A stretch of DNA of 7,779 nt from Pseudomonadota bacterium (GCA_003242495.1 QGUO01000157.1:1-7779); one strand, 5' to 3'. Numbered from the stretch's first letter, positions 1 through 6,977 are shown. Program-made: numbers and translations. Notes: generated from the sequence alone by a model not told the origin.

Positions 1-606
1 GCTCGGGGCCAACGCCGCGGCGGGCGCGGCCGGCTGCGCCGGCGCTGCGGCGGACGCGCCGCCCGTGGCGGCGACGGTCAGGATGGGGCTGCCCTTCGAG
101 ACACGATCGCCCTTCTGCAGCGCGACCGACTGCACCACACCGGCCGCGGTCGACGGCACGTCCATCGTGGCCTTCTCGGTCTCGAGCGTGATGAGCGGCG
201 TGTCGACCTCGATGGTGTCGCCCGGCTTGACCAGCACGTCGATGACTTCCACGTCCTGGAAATCGCCGATGTCGGGCACCACGACTTCCGTCGCGGCGCC
301 GGCGGCCGCCGGTGCCGCAGCGGGCGCGGCCTCGGGCGCGGGCGTCGCAGCCGGCGCCTGTCCCGCGGCGTCGTCCGTTTCGAGGGTCAGCACGAGGTCG
401 CCTTTGGAGACGCGGTCACCCTGCTTGAGGGCCACGCTCTTGACCACCCCTGCCGCGGTGGACGGCACGTCCATGGTGGCCTTTTCGGTCTCGAGCGTGA
501 CGAGCGGAGTGTCGACCTCGATCTTGTCGCCGGGCTTGACCAGCACGTCGATGACTTCGACGTCGTGGAAGTCGCCCAGATCAGGAATCGTGATGTCTTG
601 AGCCAT
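1..606 (-). CDS. aceF: Pyruvate dehydrogenase E2 (dihydrolipoamide acetyltransferase), N-terminal part
   Basis: This is the E2 core subunit of the pyruvate dehydrogenase complex. It carries acetyl groups on swinging lipoyl-lysines and transfers them to CoA. The frame is open for all 202 codons from ATG at 606 and runs off the left edge, so the peripheral subunit-binding and catalytic domains are missing. Two lipoyl domains are visible: residues about 5-76 with ETEKATM and lipoyl-lysine K42, and about 108-179 with the same motif and K145. An Ala/Pro/Gly-rich flexible linker (about 77-106) separates them, and a second linker starts at about 180. E. coli AceF has three lipoyl domains; two are seen here before the edge. 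The gene lies 19 nt after the aceE stop on the same strand, as expected for an aceEF operon. I see no strong Shine-Dalgarno in the 19-nt gap, so translation may be coupled to aceE. The family call is very secure. Confidence 0.96.
   Translation of the reverse strand, partial: MAQDITIPDLGDFHDVEVIDVLVKPGDKIEVDTPLVTLETEKATMDVPSTAAGVVKSVALKQGDRVSKGDLVLTLETDDAAGQAPAATPAPEAAPAAAPAAAGAATEVVVPDIGDFQDVEVIDVLVKPGDTIEVDTPLITLETEKATMDVPSTAAGVVQSVALQKGDRVSKGSPILTVAATGGASAAAPAQPAAPAAALAPS
70..594 (-). repeat. Tandem lipoyl-domain repeat inside aceF (two 216-nt units, 309-nt period)
   Basis: Unit 1 (379-594) and unit 2 (70-285) encode the two lipoyl domains. By hand alignment they share 57 of 72 residues (about 79%). 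At DNA level the longest exact stretch I see is 26 nt, coding for the segment around EVIDVLVKP, and other identical blocks surround the lipoyl-lysine codons. The units are separated by the Ala/Pro-rich linker. The repeat reflects domain duplication within the protein and is not a mobile or intergenic repeat. Confidence 0.9.
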
Positions 607-625
607 TGTTGCTGCGCCAGCCGTG

Positions 626-3292
626 CTACTGGGTCACCGGGCTGGGCTTGTCCGGATCCAGGTTGAATTTCTTCATGCAGCCGCTCACGACGGCCTTGTC
701 GAGCTTGCCCTCGTCCGCGAGCGCCTTGAGCGCGGCCAGCACCACCCAATGGCGGTCGACCTCGAAGTGCTTGCGCAACTGTGCGCGCGAATCGCTGCGG
801 CCATACCCGTCGGTGCCGAGCACGACGAAGCGGCCGGGCACCCACTGGCGAATCTGGTCGGGCACGATCTTCATGTAGTCGGACGCGGCGATGAACGGTC
901 CGGTGCGATCGCCGAGGCACTCGCGCACATAGGGCTGCCGCGGCGGCTGCTCCGGATGCAGCATATTCTGACGCTCCACTTCGAGCGCTTCACGCCGCAG
1001 CTCCGACCAGCTCGGCACGCTGAAGATGTCGGCGCTGACCCCGTAGTCCTGCTCGAGGATCTCGGCGGCTGCCATGACCTCGCGCAGGATGGTGCCCGAA
1101 CCGAGCAGATTGACGCGCAGCTTGCCACCCGCAGCGCCCTTCAGCAGGTACATGCCCTTGAGGATGCCCTGCTCGGCGCCCTGCGGCATGGCCGGATGCG
1201 CGTAGTTCTCGTTCATGCACGTGATGTAATAGAACACGTGCTCCTGGTTGACGTACATGCGGCGCAGACCGTCATGCACGATGACCGCGAGCTCGTAGGC
1301 GAACGTCGGGTCATAGGAGACGCAGTTCGGCACCGTCGAGGAGACGAGATGGCTGTGGCCGTCCTGGTGCTGCAGCCCCTCGCCGGCGAGCGTGGTACGC
1401 CCGGCCGTGGCGCCGATCAGGAAGCCGCGCGCCTGGATGTCGCCCGCCGCCCAGATGAAGTCGCCGACGCGCTGGAAGCCGAACATCGAGTAGTAGATGT
1501 AGAACGGCACCATGTTCACGCCGTAGTTGGCATACGCCGTACCGGCGGCGATGAACGAGCACAGCGAGCCCGCTTCGTTGATGCCCTCCTGGAGAATCTG
1601 ACCCTTCTTGTCCTCCTTGTAGAACATCAGCTGGTCGGCATCCTGCGGCGTGTACAGCTGGCCCATGGAGGAGTAGATGCCGATCTGGCGGAACATGCCC
1701 TCCATGCCGAAGGTACGCGCCTCGTCGGCCACGATCGGCACGATGTGCTTGCCGATGTTCTTGTCCTTGACGAGCGTCTGCAGCATGCGCACCAACGCCA
1801 TCGTGGTGGAGAACTCGCGTTCGCCCGAGGATTGCAGGAGCGACTCGAAAGCCGAGAGCGGCGGAATCTCCAGCGGCGGCGCATCCTCGCGGCGCTGCGG
1901 CAGGTAGCCGCCGAGCCGCTGGCGGCGCTCGTGCAGGTACTTCATCTCAGGGCTGTCTTCCGGCAGCCGCTGGAAGGGCGACTTGGCGAGATCCTCGTCG
2001 GAAATGTCGATACGCACGCGCCGCCGAAACTCCTTGAGCGCCTCGTCGTCGAGCTTCTTCTGCTGGTGCGTGATGTTCTGGCTCTCGCCCCAGCGGCCCA
2101 TGAGGAAGCCCTTGACGGTCTTGGCGAGGATCACCGTCGGCTGGCCCTTGTGGTTCATGGCCGCGTGATAGGCGTTCCACACCTTCTTGTAATCGTGACC
2201 GCCGCGGTTCAGGCGCCAGATGTCCTCGTCCGACATGTTGGCGACCATCTCCTTGAGCTCCGGGTATTTCCCGAAGAAGTGCTCGCGCGTGTACGCGCCG
2301 CCCTTGGCCTTGAAATTCTGGTACTCGCCGTCGACGCACTCCTCCATCACCCGGCGCAGCAGGCCCTTGGTGTCGCGCGCGAGCAGCGGATCCCAGCGCG
2401 AGCCCCAGATCACCTTGATCACGTTCCAGCCTGCACCGAGGAAGGCGGCCTCGAGCTCCTGGATGACCTTGCCGTTGCCGCGCACCGGACCATCGAGGCG
2501 CTGCAGGTTGCAGTTGATGACGAAAATGAGATTGTCGAGCCGCTCGCGCACGGGCATGGTGATCGCCCCCATCGACTCGGGCTCGTCCATCTCGCCGTCG
2601 CCGAGGAACGCCCAGACCTTGCGGTCGGAGGGCGGCACGATGCCGCGATGCTCGAGGTAGCGCTGAAAGCGCGCCTGGTAAATGGCCATCATCGGGCCGA
2701 GCCCCATCGACACCGTAGGGAACTGCCAGAAATCCGGCATCAGCCAGGGATGCGGATAGGAGCTCAGCCCGTCGGGGCTGGCGACCTCCTGGCGGAAGTG
2801 GCGCAGATGGTTCTCGGTGAGCCGGCCTTCCAGGAAGGCACGCGCGTAGATGCCCGGCGAGGCGTGGCCCTGAATGAAGACCATGTCGCCCGGGTGCTCC
2901 GCGGACGGCGCCCGCCAGAAATGATTGAAACCGACTTCGTAGAGCGTGGCCGCCGACGCATAGGAGGCGATGTGCCCGCCGTACTCGGAGCTCTTGCGAT
3001 TCGCCAGCACCACCATGGCCATGGCGTTCCAGCGGATGTACGCCTCGAGCCGCCGCTCCAGGGCGCGGTCACCCGGGTACTCGAGCTCCTGCCCGGGCGA
3101 GATCGTATTGACGTACGCGGTATTGGGCTTGAACGGCAGATACGCACCCGAGCGGCGTGCGTGATCGATCAGCCGCTCGAGGAGAAAATGCGCGCGCCCC
3201 GGACCATGGGCCTTCAGCACCGAGTCGATGGACTCCAACCATTCCCTGGTTTCCTGCGGATCAAGATCGTCGAACCTGGAGGAATCAGCCAT
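626..3292 (-). CDS. aceE: Pyruvate dehydrogenase E1 component, homodimeric type
   Basis: Thiamine-diphosphate-dependent E1 decarboxylates pyruvate and passes the acetyl group to the lipoyl domains of E2. At 888 aa it matches the usual size of the single-chain E1 (887 aa in E. coli) and aligns end to end with it from memory. The ThDP/Mg motif starts with GDGEMD at residues 231-236 and continues to N260 in VINCNLQRLDG. The active-site loop has NITHQ with H409 (E. coli H407). QEGINEAGS contains the cofactor-activating glutamate E573, and GLQHQDGHSH contains H642. The C-terminal domain ends with LGTDGYGRSDSR followed by the HFEVD segment. The ATG at 3292 gives an N-terminus (DPQETREWLESIDSV) that matches the family start. 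No clear Shine-Dalgarno precedes it. A promoter-like pair lies just upstream, and aceF follows after 19 nt. No frameshift or missing key residue was seen. Confidence 0.98.
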   Translation of the reverse strand: MADSSRFDDLDPQETREWLESIDSVLKAHGPGRAHFLLERLIDHARRSGAYLPFKPNTAYVNTISPGQELEYPGDRALERRLEAYIRWNAMAMVVLANRKSSEYGGHIASYASAATLYEVGFNHFWRAPSAEHPGDMVFIQGHASPGIYARAFLEGRLTENHLRHFRQEVASPDGLSSYPHPWLMPDFWQFPTVSMGLGPMMAIYQARFQRYLEHRGIVPPSDRKVWAFLGDGEMDEPESMGAITMPVRERLDNLIFVINCNLQRLDGPVRGNGKVIQELEAAFLGAGWNVIKVIWGSRWDPLLARDTKGLLRRVMEECVDGEYQNFKAKGGAYTREHFFGKYPELKEMVANMSDEDIWRLNRGGHDYKKVWNAYHAAMNHKGQPTVILAKTVKGFLMGRWGESQNITHQQKKLDDEALKEFRRRVRIDISDEDLAKSPFQRLPEDSPEMKYLHERRQRLGGYLPQRREDAPPLEIPPLSAFESLLQSSGEREFSTTMALVRMLQTLVKDKNIGKHIVPIVADEARTFGMEGMFRQIGIYSSMGQLYTPQDADQLMFYKEDKKGQILQEGINEAGSLCSFIAAGTAYANYGVNMVPFYIYYSMFGFQRVGDFIWAAGDIQARGFLIGATAGRTTLAGEGLQHQDGHSHLVSSTVPNCVSYDPTFAYELAVIVHDGLRRMYVNQEHVFYYITCMNENYAHPAMPQGAEQGILKGMYLLKGAAGGKLRVNLLGSGTILREVMAAAEILEQDYGVSADIFSVPSWSELRREALEVERQNMLHPEQPPRQPYVRECLGDRTGPFIAASDYMKIVPDQIRQWVPGRFVVLGTDGYGRSDSRAQLRKHFEVDRHWVVLAALKALADEGKLDKAVVSGCMKKFNLDPDKPSPVTQ

Positions 3293-3318
3293 TGCGTGTG
3301 GTACTCGTTTAGCCCGCG

Positions 3319-3324
3319 TATGAT
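3319..3324 (+). promoter_or_regulatory. Putative -10 element for the M17 peptidase gene
   Basis: TATGAT (5 of 6 to TATAAT) lies on the plus strand 45 nt upstream of the chosen GTG start. It would give a start site near 3331 and a leader of about 40 nt. No good -35 hexamer is found 16-18 nt upstream, so on its own this is weak. It overlaps the -10 of the opposing aceE promoter by five bases. Confidence 0.3.
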
Positions 3325-3348
3325 CGGAGTTTGCCTGAAGACCGTCAA
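3320..3348 (-). promoter_or_regulatory. Putative sigma-70 promoter for aceE-aceF
   Basis: Read on the minus strand, TTGACG (3348-3343, 5 of 6 to consensus) is followed after exactly 17 nt by GATCAT (3325-3320, 4 of 6). Transcription would begin near 3313, giving a leader of about 20 nt before the aceE ATG. The spacing and position are good but the -10 is imperfect. I see no convincing PdhR-type operator here. Confidence 0.5.
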
Positions 3349-3369
3349 GGAACCGCCCGAGGGCCCCAA

Positions 3370-4926
3370 GTGAATTTGCTACCCGCGCGCCGCAGCGTTC
3401 GCATTCTCGAGCAACGCGCCACCTTGGACGAGGGATTGCTGCATGGGCAGGATGCCGTCGTCATCGCGTGCGATCGGGAACGTGCCCGGGCGCTTCTCGC
3501 CGGGCTGCCTTGGGGCGGCACGTGGACCCGATTGTATCGCGAGGCGCGTGAACGCGGGCAGGCGAATGTGCTCGATGCGCGCATCGTGGCCGGAAAACAG
3601 GCTGCGCCCGCCATGGCAGTCGCGCTTGTCAAGAGAAATGCGTCGCCGTTCGAGCAACTTTCGCTGGCCGCGCGCGCCTGCAAGCGCATCGACGTTCCCG
3701 CAGCGCGCCGCGTGCTGCTTGGAACCTCGGGTATCGAGCCGTCGCTCGCCGCGTCGATGACCGAAGCGTTGCTGGCCGCGACGCTCGCCGCCGGCGCACC
3801 GCTGCCCAGCAGCAAGTCCGAGCCCGCTCCTAAGCCGGCGCTCGACACGATCACACTTCTTCACGAGGAAACGCGCGTGGACGTGCGCCGCACGACGGCC
3901 ATCGACCGCGGCAATCATCTCGCGCGCTGGCTGACCATGCTCCCGCCCAACGTACTCGATTGCCGCACCTATCGCCGCGCGCTGCGCACGCTGGCGCAGC
4001 GCCACGGCTGGCGTTTCCGCTTCTTCGACGAAGCGGCGCTCGCGCGCCTGGGGGCGGGCGCGTTCCTGGCGGTCAGCCGCGCCAACGCCCATCGCGATGC
4101 GGGCATCGTCAGGTTGCAATACCGTCCCGCGCGCACGCCGCGCGCCGGCAGCGTTGCGCGCCTGGCGCTGGTCGGCAAGGGCATTGCGTTCGACACCGGC
4201 GGCATCAACCTCAAGCCGCACAGGAGCATGTACCAGATGCACGAGGACATGCAGGGCAGCGCCGTGGCGGTCGGCACGCTGCTCGCGCTCAGCGAGCTCG
4301 AGGTGCCGTTCGAGATCGATTGCTGGCTCGCGCTCACCGAGAACGAGATCGGCCCGCGCGCCTATCGTCCGCAGGAGGTGGTGAAGGCAGCCAACGGCGT
4401 GACCATCCAGGTCGTGCACAGCGACGCGGAAGGACGCATGGCGCTCGCCGATACGCTGGCGCTCGCGGCGCGCGAGCAGCCCGATCTCATCCTGGACTTC
4501 GCGACTCTGACCGGCGCCTGTGTCACCGCGCTCACCGAGCGCTTCAGCGGCGCGTTCACCAACCGTCCCGAATGGCATGCCGCCATCGAAGCGGCGGGGC
4601 GCGCGAGCGGCGAGCGCGTCTGGCCATTCCCCATGGACGAGGATTTCGAAAGCGACCTGGAATCGCCGATCGCCGACATCCTGCAATGTGCGCTCGACGC
4701 CAAAGGCGATCACATCCTGGCCGCCCGCTTTCTCAACCGGTTCGTGCCGGCGGACATTCCCTGGATCCACCTCGATCTCTCCGCCGGCAACCGCAGCGGA
4801 GGCCTGGCGCACATCCCGACGGATTTCACCGGTTTCGGCGTGCGCTACGCCACGCACCTGCTGCTCGACGGCGACCTGCTGCGCGCCCGGACACGCCGCG
4901 CCACACGGCGCACCGCGCGCAAGTAG
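3370..4926 (+). CDS. M17 (leucyl aminopeptidase) family metallopeptidase, divergent member
   Basis: This is a probable di-metal cytosolic aminopeptidase that removes N-terminal residues from peptides. The product is 518 aa from the GTG start (E. coli PepA is 503). The N-terminal half is divergent; the catalytic C-terminal domain starts around NHLARWLTMLPPN. Expected metal ligands and catalytic residues are all present: K270 and D275 in VGKGIAFDTGG, K282, D293 in EDMQGSA, and D352, E354 and R356 in HSDAEGR. The family signature NTDAEGRL is altered to HSDAEGRM, and the ENMPSG-type segment reads ENEIGP, so this is not a standard PepA and substrate preference is unknown. GTG at 3370 was chosen because GAGGG (3359-3363) sits 6 nt before it; a TTG at 3331 would add 13 unlikely residues. 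The C-terminus is a basic Arg-rich tail. The gene diverges from aceE and is followed by a terminator, so it is probably monocistronic. Confidence 0.9.
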   Translation: MNLLPARRSVRILEQRATLDEGLLHGQDAVVIACDRERARALLAGLPWGGTWTRLYREARERGQANVLDARIVAGKQAAPAMAVALVKRNASPFEQLSLAARACKRIDVPAARRVLLGTSGIEPSLAASMTEALLAATLAAGAPLPSSKSEPAPKPALDTITLLHEETRVDVRRTTAIDRGNHLARWLTMLPPNVLDCRTYRRALRTLAQRHGWRFRFFDEAALARLGAGAFLAVSRANAHRDAGIVRLQYRPARTPRAGSVARLALVGKGIAFDTGGINLKPHRSMYQMHEDMQGSAVAVGTLLALSELEVPFEIDCWLALTENEIGPRAYRPQEVVKAANGVTIQVVHSDAEGRMALADTLALAAREQPDLILDFATLTGACVTALTERFSGAFTNRPEWHAAIEAAGRASGERVWPFPMDEDFESDLESPIADILQCALDAKGDHILAARFLNRFVPADIPWIHLDLSAGNRSGGLAHIPTDFTGFGVRYATHLLLDGDLLRARTRRATRRTARK

Positions 4927-4957
4927 CGCGCGTCGTGCGGACGCCCGGCCGCGCGCC

Positions 4958-4981
4958 CGGCCGTGAACCGGCCGCATTTTT
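4958..4981 (+). terminator. Rho-independent terminator after the M17 peptidase gene
   Basis: A GC-only 6-bp stem CGGCCG (4958-4963), loop TGAAC and matching CGGCCG (4969-4974) are followed two bases later by five T residues (4977-4981). It starts 32 nt after the peptidase stop codon, where a terminator is expected. The stem is short but very strong, and the surrounding sequence can form alternative GC-rich pairings. Confidence 0.65.
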
Positions 4982-4999
4982 CGCGGGCGCGCGCCGGGC

Positions 5000-5008
5000 T
5001 GGTATCTT
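5000..5008 (+). promoter_or_regulatory. Putative extended -10 element at pyrC
   Basis: TGGTATCTT reads as a TGn extension followed by TATCTT (4 of 6 to TATAAT). It ends 7 nt before the pyrC ATG at 5016, so a transcript from it would begin at or next to the start codon. No Shine-Dalgarno is visible before pyrC. The -35 region is poor (TTCGCG at 17-nt spacing). Confidence 0.35.
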
Positions 5009-5015
5009 TGGCCCC

Positions 5016-6050
5016 ATGAGCACCCTGACCCTTTTGCGCCCGGACGACTGGCATCTGCACGTGCGCGACGGCGCACACCTCGCCAGCGTCGTGCCCTTCA
5101 CGGCGCGGCAATTCGCGCGCGCCGTGATCATGCCGAACCTGAAGCCGCCCGTGACCACCGTGGAGATGGCGCGCGCCTACCGCGAGCGCATCCTCGCCGC
5201 GGTGCCGCCCGGCGTGCGCTTCGAGCCGCTGATGACGCTGTATCTCACGGATCACACGTCGCCCGAGGAGATCCGCGCGGCCCGCGACAGCGGCTTCATC
5301 GTGGGCGCCAAGCTCTATCCGGCCGGCGCCACGACGCACTCGGATGCGGGCGTGACCTCGATCGAGAACATCGCGCCCGCTCTCGAGGCCATGCAGGAGT
5401 GCGCCCTGGTGCTGCAGGTACACGGCGAAGTGACCGACCGGGAGGTGGACGTGTTCGATCGCGAATGCGTCTTCATTGATCGCGTGCTGGCGCGTCTGGC
5501 CAGTGACTATCCGGCGCTGCGCATCGTGTTCGAGCATGTCACGACCCGCGAAGCGGTGCAGTTCGTCGCGAGCGCGCGCCCCGGCGTCGCCGCCACCATC
5601 ACCCCGCAGCACCTGCTGCTCAATCGCAACGCCCTCTTCCAGGGCGGCATCCGCCCGCACCACTACTGCCTGCCGGTGCTCAAGCGCGAGCGCGACCGCC
5701 GCGCATTGCTCGAAGCGGCGACCGGCGACGATCCGCGCTTTTTCCTCGGCACCGACAGCGCGCCGCACGCGCGCCACGCCAAGGAATCCGGCTGCGGCTG
5801 CGCCGGCATTTTCTCCGCGCATGCCGCCATCGAGCTGTATGCCGAGGCGTTCGAGGAAGCCGGTCGGCTCGACCGGCTGCAAGCGTTCGCCAGTGAGCGC
5901 GGCGCGGACTTCTATGGGCTGGCGCGCAACACCGAACACATCGAGTTGCGGCGCGAGCCCTGGACGCCGCCGGCGAGCTATCCGTTCGGCGAGGACCACG
6001 TCGTGCCGCTGCGCGCCGGCGAATCGATCGCCTGGCGTCTGGTCACGTGA
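5016..6050 (+). CDS. pyrC: Dihydroorotase, class II (PyrC type)
   Basis: This zinc enzyme of de novo pyrimidine synthesis cyclises N-carbamoyl-aspartate to dihydroorotate in the cytosol. The 344-aa product matches the short homodimeric class II enzymes (348 aa in E. coli). Metal and substrate residues are all readable: H13, H15 and R17 in DWHLHVRDG; the carboxylated lysine K99 in GAKLYPAGATTHSD; H136 in QVHGEV; H174 in FEHVTT; D247 and H251 in GTDSAPHARHAKE, followed by a CGCAGIF segment. The ATG at 5016 gives the expected N-terminus with the HxH motif at residue 13. It has no visible ribosome binding site, and a -10-like hexamer lies only 7 nt upstream. The peptidase terminator precedes it, suggesting separate transcription. 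The stop codon is directly followed by a perfect palindrome. Confidence 0.97.
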   Translation: MSTLTLLRPDDWHLHVRDGAHLASVVPFTARQFARAVIMPNLKPPVTTVEMARAYRERILAAVPPGVRFEPLMTLYLTDHTSPEEIRAARDSGFIVGAKLYPAGATTHSDAGVTSIENIAPALEAMQECALVLQVHGEVTDREVDVFDRECVFIDRVLARLASDYPALRIVFEHVTTREAVQFVASARPGVAATITPQHLLLNRNALFQGGIRPHHYCLPVLKRERDRRALLEAATGDDPRFFLGTDSAPHARHAKESGCGCAGIFSAHAAIELYAEAFEEAGRLDRLQAFASERGADFYGLARNTEHIELRREPWTPPASYPFGEDHVVPLRAGESIAWRLVT

Positions 6051-6078
6051 CCCGGTCCCGTCGCGCGACGGGACCGGG
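6051..6078. terminator. Perfect 28-nt palindrome directly after pyrC
   Basis: CCCGGTCCCGTC (6051-6062) pairs with GACGGGACCGGG (6067-6078) around a GCGC tetraloop, and the loop itself is self-complementary, so the DNA is palindromic over all 28 bases. It begins at the base after the pyrC TGA. No T-run follows, so it is not a classical intrinsic terminator. It could act as a factor-dependent terminator, an mRNA 3'-end stabiliser or a protein-binding site. Confidence 0.55.
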
Positions 6079-6089
6079 CGCGGTGCGCA

Positions 6090-6121
6090 GGACGTTTCGC
6101 CGCGGCCGCGGCCCGGCGTCC
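6090..6121. other. Second GC-rich inverted repeat in the pyrC-rnt gap
   Basis: A 14-nt palindrome GCCGCGGCCGCGGC (6099-6112) is nested within a flanking 5-bp inverted repeat, GGACG (6090-6094) and CGTCC (6117-6121). It is imperfect and lies 12 nt after the pyrC palindrome. With this base composition some such pairing is expected by chance. Confidence 0.3.
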
Positions 6122-6155
6122 GGCGGGCGCACCGGGCTGGATGCGTCGAGGCAGG

Positions 6156-6161
6156 TATCTT
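6156..6161 (+). promoter_or_regulatory. Possible -10 element upstream of rnt
   Basis: TATCTT (4 of 6) occurs 67 nt before the chosen rnt start, within the same octamer GGTATCTT found at pyrC (5001-5008). No good -35 is present. It is the only A/T-richer promoter-like word in the first half of the gap. Confidence 0.25.
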
Positions 6162-6172
6162 GTCCGAGCCGC

Positions 6173-6232
6173 ATGCCGCTATTCTTCCGCTCCGCAACAC
6201 TCCACTCGTACAGCAGGATCATTTGCCGGTGA
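6173..6232 (+). CDS. Possible 19-codon leader ORF ending on the rnt start
   Basis: An ATG at 6173 opens a 19-residue frame (MPLFFRSATL... ending IICR) whose TGA stop (6230-6232) overlaps the proposed rnt GTG (6229-6231) as GTGA. The -10-like TATCTT would place a transcript start about 5 nt upstream of this ATG. There is no Shine-Dalgarno and no recognisable protein family. The arrangement would suit translational coupling, but an ORF this short can arise by chance. Confidence 0.2.
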   Translation: MPLFFRSATLHSYSRIICR

Positions 6233-6861
6233 CCGAAAAACATCCCATGTCGCAGCGCTTCCGCGGCTTCCTTCCGGTGGTCGTGGACGTGGAATGCGGC
6301 GGGTTCAACCCCAACACCGACGCGCTTCTGGAAATCGCCGCGGTGCTGATCGAGATCCAGGGCGACGGCACGCTCACGCCCGGCGAGAGCTGGCGCTATC
6401 ACGTGCAGCCCTTCCCGGGCGCGAATATCGAGGCGGCCTCGCTGGCGGTGAATGGCATCGACCCGTATCACCCGCTGCGCCCGGCGGTGCCGGAGAAGGA
6501 GGCGCTCACCCGGCTGTTCAAGGACATCCGTCGCGCCATGAAAGAGAACGACTGCACGCGCGCCATCCTGGTGGGGCACAACGCGTCGTTCGATCTGAAT
6601 TTTCTCAATGCCGCGGTCGCGCGCACCGAGATCAAGCGCAATCCCTTCCACCCCTTCTCGAGCTTCGACACCGTCACCCTGGCGGGCGTCGCGCTCGGTC
6701 AGACCGTGCTCAGCAAGGCGCTGCAGGCGGCCGGCATCCCCTGGGATTCGAAGGAAGCCCACTCGGCCGCCTACGATGCACAACGTACCGCGGAGCTGTT
6801 CTGCACATTGTGCAACCGGATGCGCGGCGTCCTGCCTGCGCCCGCCGGGAGCAGCGCCTGA
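6229..6861 (+). CDS. rnt: Ribonuclease T
   Basis: This DEDD-family 3'-5' exoribonuclease trims the 3' ends of tRNA (CCA end turnover), 5S/23S rRNA and other stable RNAs as a homodimer. The product is 210 aa (E. coli 215) and is collinear with it. Key residues are D20 and E22 in VVVDVECGGF, D122 in GHNASFD, and H178 and D183 in EAHSAAYD. Basic residues R10 and R12 before the fold match the nucleic-acid-binding arginines of the family. NPFHPFSSFDTVTLAGVALGQTVLSKA is nearly identical to the E. coli segment. GTG at 6229 is preferred because CAGGA (6214-6218) lies 10 nt upstream; the alternative ATG at 6247 (204 aa) has no visible ribosome binding site. A cysteine (C23) follows the catalytic glutamate where E. 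coli has threonine. The gene is convergent with grxD. Confidence 0.96.
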   Translation: MTEKHPMSQRFRGFLPVVVDVECGGFNPNTDALLEIAAVLIEIQGDGTLTPGESWRYHVQPFPGANIEAASLAVNGIDPYHPLRPAVPEKEALTRLFKDIRRAMKENDCTRAILVGHNASFDLNFLNAAVARTEIKRNPFHPFSSFDTVTLAGVALGQTVLSKALQAAGIPWDSKEAHSAAYDAQRTAELFCTLCNRMRGVLPAPAGSSA

Positions 6862-6977
6862 GACGACCTCACGTCGGGACGGGGACCTGCCCGCGACGGC
6901 ATTCGCGTCGGGTTCGCGCCAGGCCCGGACCCACGATGGGCTCGCGCAACGGGGCCGGGCCGCCGGGTCGCGCGCCG

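Noticed and set aside
3293..3369. A PdhR-type operator upstream of aceE
   Set aside because: No clear TTGGT/ACCAA dyad with the right spacing is present. Only a lone TTGG-like half is visible, which is not enough.
623..3373. A 916-codon open frame on the plus strand opposite aceE
   Set aside because: It is antisense to an unmistakable aceE. Long stop-free antisense frames are common at this G+C content, the translation is a low-complexity His/Arg/Leu/Ala mix, and no family is recognisable.
3960..5015. A plus-strand frame reading into pyrC from far upstream, suggesting a long N-terminal fusion
   Set aside because: The upstream part lies out of frame over the M17 catalytic domain and is Arg/Ala-rich. 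The dihydroorotase HLHVRDG motif sits at residue 13 when ATG 5016 is used, as in the family.
3379..5076. A 565-codon open frame on the minus strand opposite the M17 peptidase
   Set aside because: It is a shadow of the peptidase gene with Arg/Ala/Gly-biased translation, no motif and no credible start context.
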